A DNA stretch of 64,000 nucleotides, from assembly GCA_026260175.1 (NCBI GenBank), contig JAKCWW010000004.1, positions 60,830 through 124,829 on the forward strand. The letters run 5' to 3'. This stretch comes from Reticulitermes lucifugus (Eukaryota; Arthropoda; Insecta; Blattodea; Rhinotermitidae). Numbering within the stretch: the stretch's first letter is position 1; every line of letters starts with the position of its first letter. Of the stretch, positions 24,341 through 36,836 are shown piece by piece. Both the position numbers and the translations under genes were made by a program. The notes below the pieces were generated by a model that did no database searches, had not been told where the DNA came from, and saw only the letters and a program-made list of their open reading frames with translations.

Positions 24341-24921
24341 TTCACTATGAATATATGTTTCTTAAAGATGCAATTTTTTTTATCAAAGAAGGTTTCAACT
24401 GCCAGATCTTATTTTTCTAAGTCCACCAGTCAAATCCTTACACTTTCCTTCATTTTCCTCCTAGTAATCATAATTGATAGCCTATTATTTTTTACTGAAA
24501 CTCTTCTCTGACAGATCAACCACTTTTCCTGTACTTTTAGTATTCAGCATTTGCTGCTCCTGACATAATTAAAAATACCGTATTCCTAGTCAATTTTCAG
24601 TTTATTCTAAATTATGTTTAATATTTCATTGCAGCACTAATACAACGCAATACCTTCGCATTTTATCCACTTTTATACACAGAATACCAACGTACGAAAT
24701 TCTTCTTCTGCACATATAATCTAGGAATTATTCTATACTTTGCGAGAAATAATGTGGTACTTCCGTTTCTTGAAGGTAACCTTTAGCGCGTGATAATATT
24801 TTGCTGCAGACTACCATACATAGCTTACTCATTTATGTACGTTGTATTTTTCCATCAATTTGGTTTATGAAGCAAAATATTTCAGCTGGTGTCCACATGC
24901 CTCACAAAATGATATCGAAAG

Positions 24922-24952
24922 CCAGATGCGACCCTCGGTTTGCGCACCCCTG
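24922..24952 (-). repeat. hAT 5' terminal inverted repeat
   Basis: On the minus strand the end reads CAGGGGTGCGCAAACC, then GAGGGTCGC. The CAGGGGTG start and GGGTCGC body are typical of hAT/Charlie termini. It sits about 600 bp upstream of the transposase remnant in the correct orientation. The expected 8-bp target duplication would begin ggttacgt, but I did not find its partner. Confidence 0.7.
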
Positions 24953-25099
24953 GGTTACGTATTTATCGATACCTTCGAAACCATAGTACTTTATCTTACA
25001 CTCCCTCTATTTGACTTCCACGGAATAAGCCAATAGCTCTCTTCGAAAGCTAGAACAACTTTTATGATACATGGATAAAATAGGATTTTGTCACTTTTA

Positions 25100-25210
25100 A
25101 GTAATTTTATTTTTTGTATTTTAGGCGCATCTTCATAGTCGCGAAAAGCGCCTACAGGCTTCGTCATGTCCATCCGTCTGTCTGCATTTATCAGCGCTGC
25201 TCCCACTGGA
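25100..25210 (-). repeat. Probable dispersed-repeat fragment
   Basis: Minus-strand translation contains DRRMDMTKPVGAFRDYEDAP. From memory this resembles a phrase (DRRTDMTK--AFRNFANAPK) that recurs in predicted insect proteins derived from interspersed repeats. I cannot verify this here, nor name the element class. Confidence 0.3.
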
Positions 25211-25259
25211 AAGATTTCCCTGAAGTTTGATGTTAGCGACGTATATAACAATGTCCCGG

Positions 25260-26560
25260 AACTTCAAATTTGGTTAAAATCGAACATTTTGCATGAAGAC
25301 CTAAGTACGTTTTATTGTTACCGGCTACATTAAGTCGTCATAAAAGCTCTGTATGTAAGTGAAATGGTAACAGACTGTTAGGATATCCGAGGAGGTATAA
25401 ACATTTTGAGAACGCGCAATAATGTTACATTATACAGGCATTGATTATTTTATTTCTTATATATTTTGGAGGTAGCCTTTCTTATGAAGGTTTTTAGAGC
25501 ACTTTAGGGCTAATAGTAAGAAAACAATATTATTCAGATATCTTCTTTAAACATGGGTGCGATAATAAAGAGTTTTTTACTTTAATTAGAAATTTAATTA
25601 ATTCTTTATTTTTCCAACAAGTTTGTGAATATATTTTAAGTGCCGTCTACCTAATATTGACTCAACAATAAATACTTTTGTTCCTTTCCATTTTCCCCTC
25701 TGACAATTTAGAAGATAAACACAGAAGGATGTGCTATAAAATAACGATGTGTATGCAATTGTTTCCATTTTGTTGCCAGTTTTTCCCTCTAAATGTATTC
25801 TTCTCTTGCGTATTTTATTCATTCACAATATAATCTCAAAACTGTTCACTCTTACTTTGGGTATAAGCAATACAGGCCCATTTACTTTCCATAATTTCCC
25901 GACCTAAAACCCTTTCACCAAGCGTTCTAAAAATAAATAATCTGGCAGCTTACTTATAAAAGTTTTACAAAAAGAACGTTGATCCTCTGTCTCCGTGGAA
26001 GTCAACAGTTCGTTGTGATTGAATATCAGAATATCTCCGACAATAATGAGCAGTTAGAGGAGACCAAGTGCTATTGACTTACTTGAAAGCTCCAGTCTAG
26101 CGGGAAGAGGTTTCTAATTAGGGTCATGTGGAACAAACTCTAGCCGTATATTCAGAAATTCCTTTGCAGCTTTAAACCTTCTACCAGTTTCTCTGTGATA
26201 TTCCTCAGTGCCCTGTTATGCGCTGTTATCGTCAGAAGCCTTTTATAATGAACAAATCAATTTGCAACTACATTGTTCTCCTGTCTCTCTTCCTGCCATG
26301 CAGTTAATTATGTTGCTAGTTGAAACGTGATGAAAGAACATCATTCTCAAAGTATGTTACATGAACTACAGAAATGTTTGTTAAAATACCGGATATTTTA
26401 ATAAAGTATACAAATTAATTGGAATAAGTTCATGATGTGAGGAAGCTGCACGTACTTTAAGGTGTTTCTGTCCAGAAATATGTGTCCCTGGCATCACTAG
26501 AAGCCTCTCTTTAGAGTATTAAAATGGAAGATCTTATTTCCTGCAAAGCTTCCGACGATG
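25260..26560. other. Anonymous AT-rich sequence
   Basis: No gene, RNA or repeat recognised. Confidence 0.5.
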
Positions 26561-26564
26561 ATGC

Positions 26565-26640
26565 GTCGAGCGGATTGCTGTGACGGTAATTTGTAGTCGG
26601 GATGCACATGGTTCGAATCTCGGCTATGTATCGCCTCTCC
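26565..26640 (+). mobile_element. tRNA-like SINE head remnant
   Basis: Contains a B box GGTTCGAATCT at 26610-26620, preceded about 45 nt upstream by an A-box-like GAGCGGATTGCTGTG. No target-site duplication and no clear tail. It does not fold as a proper tRNA, so it is called a SINE remnant. Confidence 0.4.
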
Positions 26641-29249
26641 AGATGAAAGTTTCTGTTTTCCACGCACATTTTTAATGAGATTTTGTTTGTCTTCTAGTTT
26701 GTTTTACTCTTTCCTATCGACAGTTGATGCTATGTAAATTATTGTTTTTGCTATACTATGTGATTATGTGAGAGATGGGAAGACAGGTACGTGATAAAGT
26801 GTTTAAATACCTCAGCCCTCGTCTGATGAGAATGATCAAGAATGGTACTGGATATGACAAGTTGCGAACCCACAATTTCGTATATAAAATATTGTACCTT
26901 TAAGACAATTTATGCTAAAATTAGATAAGGTAGTTCATACATGGATTACTGCAAGTCATGAGTTTAAATTTCATAATGAGATGGAACTTGCGACGTTTTA
27001 TAGGCTTCTTCTTGACTGTGACGATTATCTTGTATTCAGGATACATATTTATCCTTTACTTCATATTTCTCTAATTCTCTAATTTCTATTGCACTGTCTC
27101 TCTTTGTATCAAGTCCTCTTTATTTATCCAGTGGCTTCTGATGTCTCTTAAATAACAAAATTTAATTTTTCTTGTGGATATGAGGACCAGTACGCCAGTG
27201 TTCCAGATGGCAGTCCTGAAGAAGTTTTCTCTGACCAGAGTTGAGGAGAAAAGTGAGATTAACCTAGAACGGAGTGTCCCAACACAAATTGGGTAGCCGG
27301 AAGGACAGATGAGGCTTTTAGTCAGGGAGGCGACAACTCATCTACAGGCTGGAACCCTGAAAGAGCAAGAAACTGGGAGACAGTTTTTCGTAGTCATAGC
27401 GAAGACGACCTTACAAATGGGCACCCTGATGAAAAACCCTAGCCATTTATTTGTTGTTTGTTTCATGGTCTGGAAACTCATTTACCTAAGGACTGCATTC
27501 CAAGAAATACATGAAATAAACATATTCTAAAAATTAAGAAAAAAATCAATAATGAGAAAAAGCAATCGACATAAATAAAAAATTAAGCTCTTCAGAATTT
27601 GAATATCAGTGCTTACTTCTCTTTGAACTTACCAAATTACACAAAGTAACTTATTAAGTGAGAGTACAATTAATTACAGGACTAAATAAGTTGTGTATTA
27701 CGAGTATTTGCTTGAAATTAAACAAAAATTGATATATGCATTTTCATACGCATATGATATTTAGCGGCAGAAATATGAATTTCGAATTGTTTCTTTTATT
27801 GTTGCTGAGGATTTCAGTGAACGAAGCATGCACTCTGATGCAGGACAATATTGAGTAGGGCTATCCCGCGTCAGATCGCACAGTAAAATCCTCTTATTTT
27901 TTAATGCCTTAAGTTTGTACGTACACTAGGTGAGCATCCGGAGAAAATAGGCTTTGAGAAGTTTGAGCTCTCTAAATCGGTTAGTATCCGAAACATCAAA
28001 CCTAAAATTTTCATGTGGCTGGATTTGTTCTCAGCGCGACTTTTTCGAAAACAATTTTTCCGGAATGGGGTATGATAGAGAACTAAAAAATGAACTCATT
28101 TTACGCCAATATTACGCACTCTGCATGAATATAGATTAAATTTTAATTAATTCCTGTAGGGGTATAGAAATCTGCGATTACGTTTTTATTTTGAATCTCG
28201 CCCCCTTTCCAAATCCGATATCTTGGGAAAGGATACCGCGAGGTTCATTGTTTTTTGCCCTACTTAGTTCTTTATAAATTTGCTTGTCTCCTTGCCTTTC
28301 TCTTTCTTCTGCACGTTTTAATATTTAGAAAATGATAAAAATATAATTATACAATTGTTACTACCAGCTGATGTGGAATTTCCCCAGGAATATTTACTGA
28401 TGTCGCGTGGCACTGCCCTCATATTCGCCGCCCTGTCCGCGGTGCCCGGAACTTAACTTTCTTCTGAAACTTTCTGATTGTCAACTCCACTCCATTGTAA
28501 AAAAACTGTTGCAGTCAGAAAAAAAAGGAATCCAAGGACACCAAATCAGAATTCTAGATACCAAATATACTACGCTCCTTAATATTACATTCACTCTAAA
28601 TTTTTTTTGTGTGTGATGTCACGATTTTCCTTACGATAAATTTATCTGTGAGACAACAAAAAGTTTGCTTGTAGAAGGCGACATTATTCTGAATATCGCC
28701 GGGGGAAGAATTGAATTATTTTACAGGTCACTTCCACTATGTAGGACGCATTCTACCCATTGTTGCTTTAGATTGTGCGTTTCAGGTCTAATAATAGGGA
28801 GTATTACACTTCAGTGCGATGTAACTGATTTAGAGCACTGTTTGATGCAAGGAAAGCAATATTTATATTACAGAAGTCTCTCTAGTGCATCAGTTCACGT
28901 TACCAATTCATTTAATAGACCATACTATAATGGCAACAATGAAATTATGATTTTCAATTGCAACCACATTATTGCTAGTAATATTTTAATTTATTTATTA
29001 CTTTTCTAATTAAGAAATTATCACCGTGCGAGTTTTAAGGTTTTCGTAGCTTGTGGATTAAGTAACAGTTCTTCTGGGTTGTGACACTGCGTCGCATCCA
29101 AGAACTGATTCCTCAGGTTATCAAATTATTAAAATATTTGTGTTTAATTCGCAAGACACCTGTAGGTTAAAGTAAGCAAACACATTAATCCTTCGAACAG
29201 AGCCCTTGAGAAGCATGGTCTCTAGCATCCATCTAGAAAAAAACCTTTT
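26641..29249. other. Anonymous sequence
   Basis: Frames up to 114 codons (28665-29009, plus) show no motif. No repeat recognised. Confidence 0.45.
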
Positions 29250-29700
29250 CTCAGCTTTTTGTGGAACATGAAGTTTCATTGCCTTTATCCCAAGGGCGTC
29301 TTATTGCCCATATCGTTATTCAAGTGACTTCAGTCCACATCCTCACACCATGCTTCTCTAATATGTATTTTAATATTATCTTCACATCCATGTACATCTC
29401 TCCCAAGTCTTCGCCTTAGCTTGATTTCAGGCTTCGCCTTAGGTTTTCCGACTTCAAATTTTATGTATTTATCTCTTTCATTCCTGCCATAACTTTACCT
29501 TATTATCTGTGTTTTGTATATCACAAAGCTCAACTTCATGCCATTCTAATTAGCCTCTTGTTACTTCGTTTCTCTGAAGTCGAAATATTCTGTTGAGCAT
29601 TGTAACCTCGAAAGCCACCAATATTTATTATTTTCTTAACAGGACAGACCATGCTTCACGTTCATACAAAACAGAAATTAAAATTTATAGTCCTGTAAGG
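29250..29700 (-). pseudogene. LINE ORF2 C-terminal region, degenerate
   Basis: On the minus strand from 29700 downward: VLYEREAWSVLLRK (family VLYGCETWSLTLREE), later CEDNIKIHIREAWCEDVD (family WEDNIKMDLREIGCDGVDW), then a stretch ending in MKLHVP near 29270 (family MNLRVP). The order and spacing match the LINE ORF2 end. Numerous stops. Confidence 0.7.
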
Positions 29701-30284
29701 AAAGCAATTGGAGAATTTTATCATATTAGCTGTAAACTGTTATGAAGTCAAGATGTTTAATTCCAGTTTTTAAACTGTAAATAACCTCAGTAATAACAAG
29801 TTTTATAACGGTTAATAAAGTAGGTGCCTTGTTTCATTCAACAGTGTTGTGTCTCATGCATAAATAACGTAATGTCGGAAGACAAATGGCAGTTTGTCTC
29901 AGAACGCGCATTTCGGAAGACAGCAGGAGGAAGCGGCGGCCGTTACACGTTTCAAGGCGATGCCCATGTATTTGCCTGAACGAAATGCGTAAAGTAACAT
30001 TTTAGACAAATATGTTATATCGAGATTTTGAAGCACTTGAGCCATCTCCTTGTTGAGTTTTATGTTTATATTTAGAAGGTAAATCTGAAGATGGAGGTAG
30101 CACATTACCGGTTACGACGCCATAAAATATGGTAGGTGCTTACTGCCATTTCCAGGGATCCACCTTAAGATGGAGGCTAGCTATTTCAGCGAAACATTAG
30201 TGTAGTAACCACCTACCAGAATACACGGTTTGTATTTCAGAAAACCATACTCCACATACGAATATTTACCGCCTTCGAAACTTC

Positions 30285-30390
30285 ATGTCAAGTTTTGTGT
30301 TGCATAAAACGCGTGAATTTCTTCACAGCTCAGCAACTGTCAGCTCGTGTAGAGGCTTCTGCTCGAGATCCTGTCAGCTAATGTGACTCG
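30285..30390 (+). pseudogene. Possible LINE 3' end remnant
   Basis: The nucleotide string GCATAAAACGCGTGAATTTC parallels CCATAAAACGCGGGGAATTTC of the LINE 3' end at 8650. The following GTCAGCTCGTGTAGAGGCTTC is loosely similar. Diverged, so moderate support only. Confidence 0.4.
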
Positions 30391-31387
30391 TCAAGCACAA
30401 CCATTGCTTGAAGAACACACTCCTCCTCAATCGCATCATGGTAACGGTTAATGTGTGCGGGAGGGACTTTCTCGCTTTAGAGAACTGTGCTATCTCCGTC
30501 GAGAAGCTGAGAAAGCAATCAGAATATCAAATTTCGTGTGGGACCGGATAAACCTGATTTCTGAGAAACTCCATCTTATCTGCCACATAAAGTTGTGTGA
30601 CCTATGTAATCCTCTTACGATCAGGAGTGAGTTGAAGAATCAGTCTCTACTTCCAACTAAGAGGGCGTTGACCTATGCGAGCTATAAATTCACTGCAGAA
30701 TTGCTTTCCCTCTAAAAAAAACCATGTTTCATTTTTATTATTAATCCAGTTACAGTATAACTTTAATACATGTATTTAAGTAAATTAAAATATAACAAAA
30801 CTTTCTTATAATTTATGAAACTGCATTAAAAGTATTAAAAATATATATGTTGGCTAGACTCCAACGGAATTTAATTTCTGGGAGAAAAAGTGTTAAATGA
30901 AGTGAAGTGACGACAAAGTAACAAGTCGATTGCAGTAATTTGTTTCTTTGTGTATGCTTGTTAAAAAGAATTCTGTAGGATAGTATGGTAAGTCCTTACA
31001 AGGTAATGTTAGATAACGTGAATGTGAATGTAGTATCGTGCTGGTAATTTGTATGTAGCTGACACTGTGTTTCACCTTATAGCTTCGATATCATTACCAC
31101 TGTCTGCATGTTCATATGTATATACTAGTATATGTGTCTGTGTACAGCGAAGAAAAGTATTTATACTATACAACTCTAAATCATTACAAAGTTAGCGAAG
31201 GTTCTGCCCACCACACGGGAACCTAGCTATTACTGAAGTAATTTTGATATATTACTAGGATATCTTCACCACTACTGCAACTACGTACAAAAATCAGTAC
31301 AGCCTATGGGCAGGATAGCAAGAAGATGCTTACAGAAACATACTGTAGATAGAGGGATACCTGGGAAGGATTGGTAGACAGGTAAAT
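30391..31387. other. Anonymous sequence
   Basis: No gene or repeat recognised. An 86-codon frame at 30455-30715 has no motif. Confidence 0.45.
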
Positions 31388-31397
31388 ACGTCAACAG

Positions 31398-31678
31398 GGC
31401 CGTGCCATGGCTCAGGCGGTTAGTCGCCGGCCTCTTACCGCGGAGGCCCGGGCTCGATTCCGGGCCAATCCATGTGGGATTTGTGGTGGACAAGGTGGCA
31501 CTGGGACAGGTTTTTCCCCGAGTACTTCGGTTTTCCCCTGTCAGTTTCATTCCACCGGCGCTCCATTACAAGGGAAAACGAAAAAACTACCATCTTCATC
31601 ACAGGGTTGCACAATAAGCCTCAAGGCTGCCGTGCGCCCTTACCGTCGGCTGCAGGGCACCACCAAAAAAGAAAAAGC
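31398..31678 (+). mobile_element. Full-length tRNA-derived SINE
   Basis: The tRNA-like head (31398-31466) has an A box TGGCTCAGGCGG (31408-31419) and a B box GGCTCGATTCC (31451-31461). A body with GTGGGATTTGTGGTGGAC and CCGAGTACTTCGGTTTTCCC follows, and an A-rich tail ends near 31678. Direct repeats acgtcaacag (31388-31397) and acgtcagcag (31679-31688) differ at one base and form the target-site duplication. Its fortuitous translation (MAQAVSRRPLTAEAR, ICGGQ, STSVFPCQFHSTGAP) resembles strings I recall from predicted cockroach proteins. This is repeat-derived and not a gene. Confidence 0.9.
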
Positions 31679-31689
31679 ACGTCAGCAGA

Positions 31690-32825
31690 CAGACAGTTAG
31701 ATACGTGCCTGGACAGATGTATGAATTGTCTGACGAAATTATCTGTCGATTTATTCAGGCATCCATTCACCATGTTTCCAAATGCAGATTGTATTATTCT
31801 TCTGCTAGAAACAACCGCGGGATGCTGTGCTTTCAGTATTAATTCCGTGCTCTGTTAAAGGAAAAATTGTACAGGCACAATCAAAGCTGCTGTTGACAGA
31901 GCGAAATTATAAAAGAGCCTAGAAGAACTCGTTACAGGTTAAAACCTCGAACCTTTAAGTATCCTACCAGTGTATTACAGGCTACATTTTTATTGAACGT
32001 GGAAGACTTTTATCCTATCATATAAATTAATATTTAGGAAACCGCAGTCACACATACTAATTACGTATTTGGTTGTACGACGACACTGTTTCGGGTGATT
32101 AGGTTATATTTAATCGAATTAGCTTCTAATTAATAAATCAGGTTGGACGTGAGGGGAAGCTGTCATAGCATGTTTTAATGCAGTTATAGCATATTTTAAT
32201 GAAAGCGTTATTTCTTAATTTGTCTTCAGTGACCGTGAGAGCAGTGAAAACCTCAGGACCTTCCCCGGCCGGGAATTGAACTACATTTCTTTAGATATGT
32301 TCCATAGATGGCCACTGTACGAGTTATCTCAATCCAGTGGTTGTGTGTTCTAATTTTTAATGTATCTTTAGTCAGTAGTGAAAGAGCGACTAACAACATA
32401 TTTTGTGCTGTTTATATACAAAGCAATTTCTTCTTGCTGTCAACAGAATTCACTCAGCTTTCAGAACCTAGCGACAAACTCCAGGGTTTCTAGCAACTGC
32501 ACCAGAGTTCTGAAGTTACTCGCTCATAACAACACAGTACGAACGTGACACCACATTTTGCTCCCCACACAAAGATGTCATTATCGATACTGAAACCAAC
32601 TACCTTAATAGGTTCCTGTGGTCTAGGATGAGAGTGACATAGGGGGCTGTTTGCTGGACGAACGAATCTTCTGCAAGGCGATAAATTAAGCTCCTACCCT
32701 TTTCCCCCTTAAGGTTTTGTGTCGCAAGCCCCACCACCATTCTAAGATCTTTTCCTTGTATTCCTTAAGTCTGTCGGAAGTAGCTCGACATATATTTCTA
32801 CAGACAAGTCAATGAACATTAAGTT
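31690..32825. other. Anonymous sequence
   Basis: No gene or repeat recognised. Confidence 0.45.
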
Positions 32826-32885
32826 CGATGGTTAGCACCTCTGCTTCCTGTTCGGAGGTCCCGGTTTCAAATTTCGGCGCAAAGA
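32826..32885 (+). mobile_element. tRNA-like SINE head remnant
   Basis: ATGGTTAGCACCTCTG looks like an A box. GGTCCCGGTTTCAAATTTCGG about 30 nt later looks like a decayed B box. No tail or duplication is visible. Confidence 0.4.
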
Positions 32886-34254
32886 TTAGCTATCCTGATT
32901 GAGATTGTTCGTGCCTTCCATTCGTTATTCATTCATCAGCATCATTCGATGCGCTATATTCTGAGCTACTGGAAGTGCTATTAAATTAAGAATAAATAAA
33001 TAAAGTAAATAAATAAAGCTCAAAGCAAGGACGTAGACGAAGTTAAAAGAGGGTAATAATCTTTTGAATTTCGAAGTCTTCCTTTGGTTAAATATTCACA
33101 GGCAAAAATACGAGTGATTATTTTTGATATAGTTTTTCTGATAATTAAGACGTAATGCTTATTTTATCATGTAAGTCATCGTTACGTTTCGTGAAATTAC
33201 AATAAAGTGTTCCGTTTTTACTTTGCGTTTTGTGCGTGCAATTATATTTCTCCACACTAATGATTTATGTAAAAAAATTTAAATTCATTGTATTTGTTAA
33301 CAATGTAGAGGGTACAATATTTTTCGAAATTAATGTCGAATGTCCTCCACAGGATTGAAAAACGCCCCCCCCCAGTCTGGACCAGTTCACGTCATAATAC
33401 GTTATTCGTGTATAGTACGCCTATAAATTTCAACATCAAGTTTCTTTCATTTATAGTTTGTTATTTATCATTTAATTGGAATTATGATACACGCTTCTGT
33501 TGACATGGATTTGTGTAAACAAAGTGAGTTATGATATTGCCACATGCCTTTCAAAGGGTAGTCATTAAACATTTTATCCGTAAAATTTTGTCATTTTATT
33601 TGCCATAACATTTAATTACTGCTTGTTATATCATGAACAAACATATATATCTGTGGAAGTTCTACATTGATTTTATTCGCACGTCCAAAATTTTAAATTA
33701 TCGATTCGAAGGTTTATTTAAATTAAGAGTTTTCTTTTGAAAAAATATACATGGCGTTTATAAAATTAAGTATTATTTTGCAACGCTCATTTTAGTTGCC
33801 ATCGAAAGAGTGACAAACATCATGGTCCTATTTAAATCGTGGCAAATACTTGGTAAGTTAATGGGAATTGAAATTTATTTTTGTATCCGGTTTCAATTTT
33901 TCTTGAACCAAAATAAATGGATGTAATTTAAACATACCTAAACTCTAAACACCTATTTCGATATGACTGTGTCAGAATAAATTCGATTTTTTCAGTACAA
34001 TATACACTAGTGTGCAACATTGGGCTACGTACACTGGCAGATGATTTTTGACGTTATAGGAAATATTAAGTAGCTGTATGTCAAGCATATGCAATTTTAT
34101 TAAAAGAAAGGGATTTAAATGTGCAACATTTGAGCTGTAATATGATAATAGTGAAGTACTGTTTCACGGAAGTCAGGTCACCACATGGAATGGAAGCGGG
34201 GGAGCACAGAAAACCAGATTGTTTGTTTTTGTCAAATTTCCATAAAAGAAATTA
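32886..34254. other. AT-rich anonymous sequence
   Basis: No gene. A nine-base C run at about 33366-33374 is the only notable local feature. Confidence 0.5.
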
Positions 34255-35080
34255 CTTTATCAATTGTTTTTACACAGAAACATCCCTCTGATGTATTTTT
34301 TATTCACTATAATCTAAGAAAACAAGGTACTTTATCTCCATCTGTGTTCAATGTTTCTTCAGATTGTGTCAGTAGGGAGATCGAAGGAAACCACATGGAA
34401 TTGGCGTTGAATGGGACAAGTCAGCTTCTGCTCACGTTATGACTATAATTCACTCTACAAAAACTTGAATAATATAAAGAAAGCACGGAAGATTTATTAC
34501 TTGATATTAAAGAAATTGGTCTAAAAATTAATGCAGCGTAACTAAGAACTGTACATATGCGTGTCTCGTCACCAGAATTAAGAGCAAATTTATATAAATG
34601 AAGAGATATAATAAATGCTTCAAAATGTGGAACATCTTAGATATTTGAGAAAGGCCCTAAAAGGTAGAAAGGTAAATTTCATTCTACAACAGCCATTAAG
34701 GCTCAGAGGGGAAGTAAGGGTATAGTTACACTCTTTCTTTAACCTCGGCGCTAAATGGAGGTGGGTGGTCAAAGCCACGTCACGGCCACTTTGCCCTCAG
34801 GAAAGGGACCCGGTACCCATTCTATAAGTGTCTGGGTAGGCCCCAGAGCCGGTCTGGACGTGTGCGGAAAACCTAGTTCCCACCGGAATTCGATCCCCGG
34901 ACCGTCCAGCTTGAGAAAGGCACTAATAAATCAAAATTTAATTAAAGAGTAAACTAAGTGTAAATTAATCGCAAGGAATATTTATTTCCTTTGAGGTCGG
35001 AAATGTTTCTCTTCTCGCCTGCCATCTATTTAAATATGAGAACTTGCAGTTACATACTGATGTTGATATTAGCCTTTTCG
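34255..35080 (+). pseudogene. LINE reverse transcriptase palm region, split by a SINE
   Basis: Reads HPSDVFFIHYNLRKQGTLSP then SVFN (family LSDAFPIHxGLKQGDALSPLLFN), then LALNGTSQLL, a decayed YADD region, then ESTEDLLLDIKEIGLKINA and, after the inserted [13 protein letters not shown], a stop, and TKCKLIARN (family LTNQNxIHEEIKxRLNxGN). The catalytic YADD is destroyed by stops at about 34437-34455. The SINE at 34661-34910 sits inside the frame with a target-site duplication, and the LINE homology resumes after it. This is probably the same LINE family as the C-terminal tails elsewhere in the window. Confidence 0.75.
34661..34910 (-). mobile_element. SINE nested in LINE, with 16-bp target-site duplication
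   Basis: The flanking repeats ttgagaaaggccctaa (34645-34660) and ttgagaaaggcactaa (34911-34926) differ at one base. The head on the minus strand holds GGGGATCGAATTCCGG (B-box-like), and the tail is AGGTAAA-rich at the low-coordinate end. The body shares CACGTCACGGCCACTTTGCC and GACCCGGTACCCATT with the copy at 55073-55252 in opposite orientation. It must post-date the host LINE. Confidence 0.9.
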
Positions 35081-36589
35081 GTCTTTTAAAACAAGTTTTA
35101 AGGTAATTATTTGCCATGAAAGGTGACACAACTCGCTTTCTGTCATAACATTTGACATTAATAATTTAAAGCGATCCTGTAATATCGACATTACTTATCA
35201 CAGACTGCCGAGAAGCAGCGTTATATATGCTATAAAGAAAAGGAAGAAAAACAGTAAAAATTAGTCATTGCTGCGTTGTATAGAGGTACGTGTTTACCAT
35301 TGCATCGAGTACATTTTACAGAGATATGGGAGGTCAATTTTTAGGGGTAAGGCACAGCAAACTTGTAGGCCTACAAGTGCCTAAAGAATGACTCGTATGA
35401 ACCGTATTTATAAAAGTCACGTGTAAATTTGTGTTGTTACACTTTGATGGAGCATTCCAGTTTTAAATCTCAGAAAGGAGCCTAATAACCTAGAATTAAT
35501 TTATTTCTAATCCCGGCAGCACTATTAATATTGGCATGCAGCTTTACACTTTACAAAGAAATTAAATTGGATTAAGTCATTTAGCTGTGTATGGTACAGA
35601 GTGATTCTTGTAGAACGCCCAGGTCATCGAGGTCTATAAGTTCGTAACGCGTTCACGGAATGAAATGAAACTAAGGTGACACATATATTAATTCATGGTG
35701 AACTGGATGAAGAGACAATTCTTCTGAAGCAAGTTCTATCTGTTTCCAATCATTTGTTCAAGAGTTACAAGCAAGATCGACCCGGGCGTTCTATGTGCAT
35801 CACTCGGTACTATAGAAACCTTCGTGCATGTAAAAAAGAAAAACATTTGGACATTTCTTTAACTATGTAAGGCGCGTGTCAGAAGAAATGTTTTCTAAAA
35901 CCCATGATATTTTCTCTGTTCTTTTTCAGCATTGAACACTGGGGAGGAGTAGTATCTGTAAAATAAGCATAACAAGGATTACGTGAGAATTGCTACGTGC
36001 TGAAGGTAATCTACACAGATCACTTCCGTGCTACCGCCCGCTAAACTTTATATTACAGTCAGTGTTTTGGGGAAATAGTGCGAAGTGTCTCACTAATTAA
36101 CTCAAGAAGCAAATTAGCAGCTGTGTGGAGAAATGATCTATTTTGGTGAGTACCGCAGTGATTTTTGTTACATTATAAATTTAAACAAATAGAACCTGAT
36201 TTATGTCTTCGGTTTTCGCGTTGTCACACATACGCGGTTTTCATGCATACACGTTTATAGTTCTCAGGACAAACTGCAGGGTCTGTGTAGGAGAAGCGCT
36301 TCTTCACAGAAGAAGTTCGCTCCGAAGCCGGTACCTCACTTGGGCGCGTTTCAGTCTGAGACAATTTGTGTGAAATCTGAAATTATGTTTTTTTTATAGT
36401 GGAAAATATTTTGGATGCACCAGTTTTAAATCTCGGCTTATCTCGTAGCTAATCTGACTTATGGAGTGTAAACAGTTTTAACAATTTCCAAGGATCTAAC
36501 GGAAATTATGAAGGCCTGTCTATAAGTCCCCATACTGAATCGATAATGAGATATAAGCTTACATTTGTTATTGGTCTTTGTTTTTCCCT
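35081..36589. other. Anonymous sequence
   Basis: No gene or repeat recognised. Confidence 0.45.
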
Positions 36590-36836
36590 TGAAAGTAGTC
36601 GCTTTTGAATTTAGACAATAGGTCCAGCATTTCTGGTCGTCAGTGAGCAACCGAGGCACAAACTTCTCGGAGATTTGCTGTTTGTTCACGCCCTATCTTA
36701 GAATTCGCTGGAATATTCTATAAGAGAGACCTAACCTGCCAGAAATGTCTGAAATGGTACTTGATCGGTCTTCGTTGAGCATTTTGAGAAATTCCACAAA
36801 GTTGTATCCTGTGCCACCGGTGTAGACACGGCCTGA
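36590..36836 (-). pseudogene. mariner-family transposase fragment
   Basis: On the minus strand: SGRVYTGGTGYNFVEFLKML, then NEDRSSTISDISGRLGLSYR, IFQRILR, an in-frame stop near 36692, then VNKQQISEKFVPRLLTDDQK. This matches the second helix-turn-helix, linker and VPRLLT-DQK region of mariner/SETMAR-type transposases (family text SGRPSTSR-DENVE--R-L--EDRR-TI-EIA--LGISYGS-Q-IL). The DD(34)D catalytic domain is not visible downstream. Dead fragment. Confidence 0.8.

Noticed and set aside
31398-31466. Candidate tRNA gene
   Set aside because: A and B boxes are present, but the sequence is fused to a SINE body and tail and flanked by a target-site duplication.
31407-31858. 97- and 128-codon frames at the 31.4-kb SINE
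   Set aside because: The translation is of the SINE and its flank. A tRNA-like head and target duplications show that it is a retroposon, not a gene.
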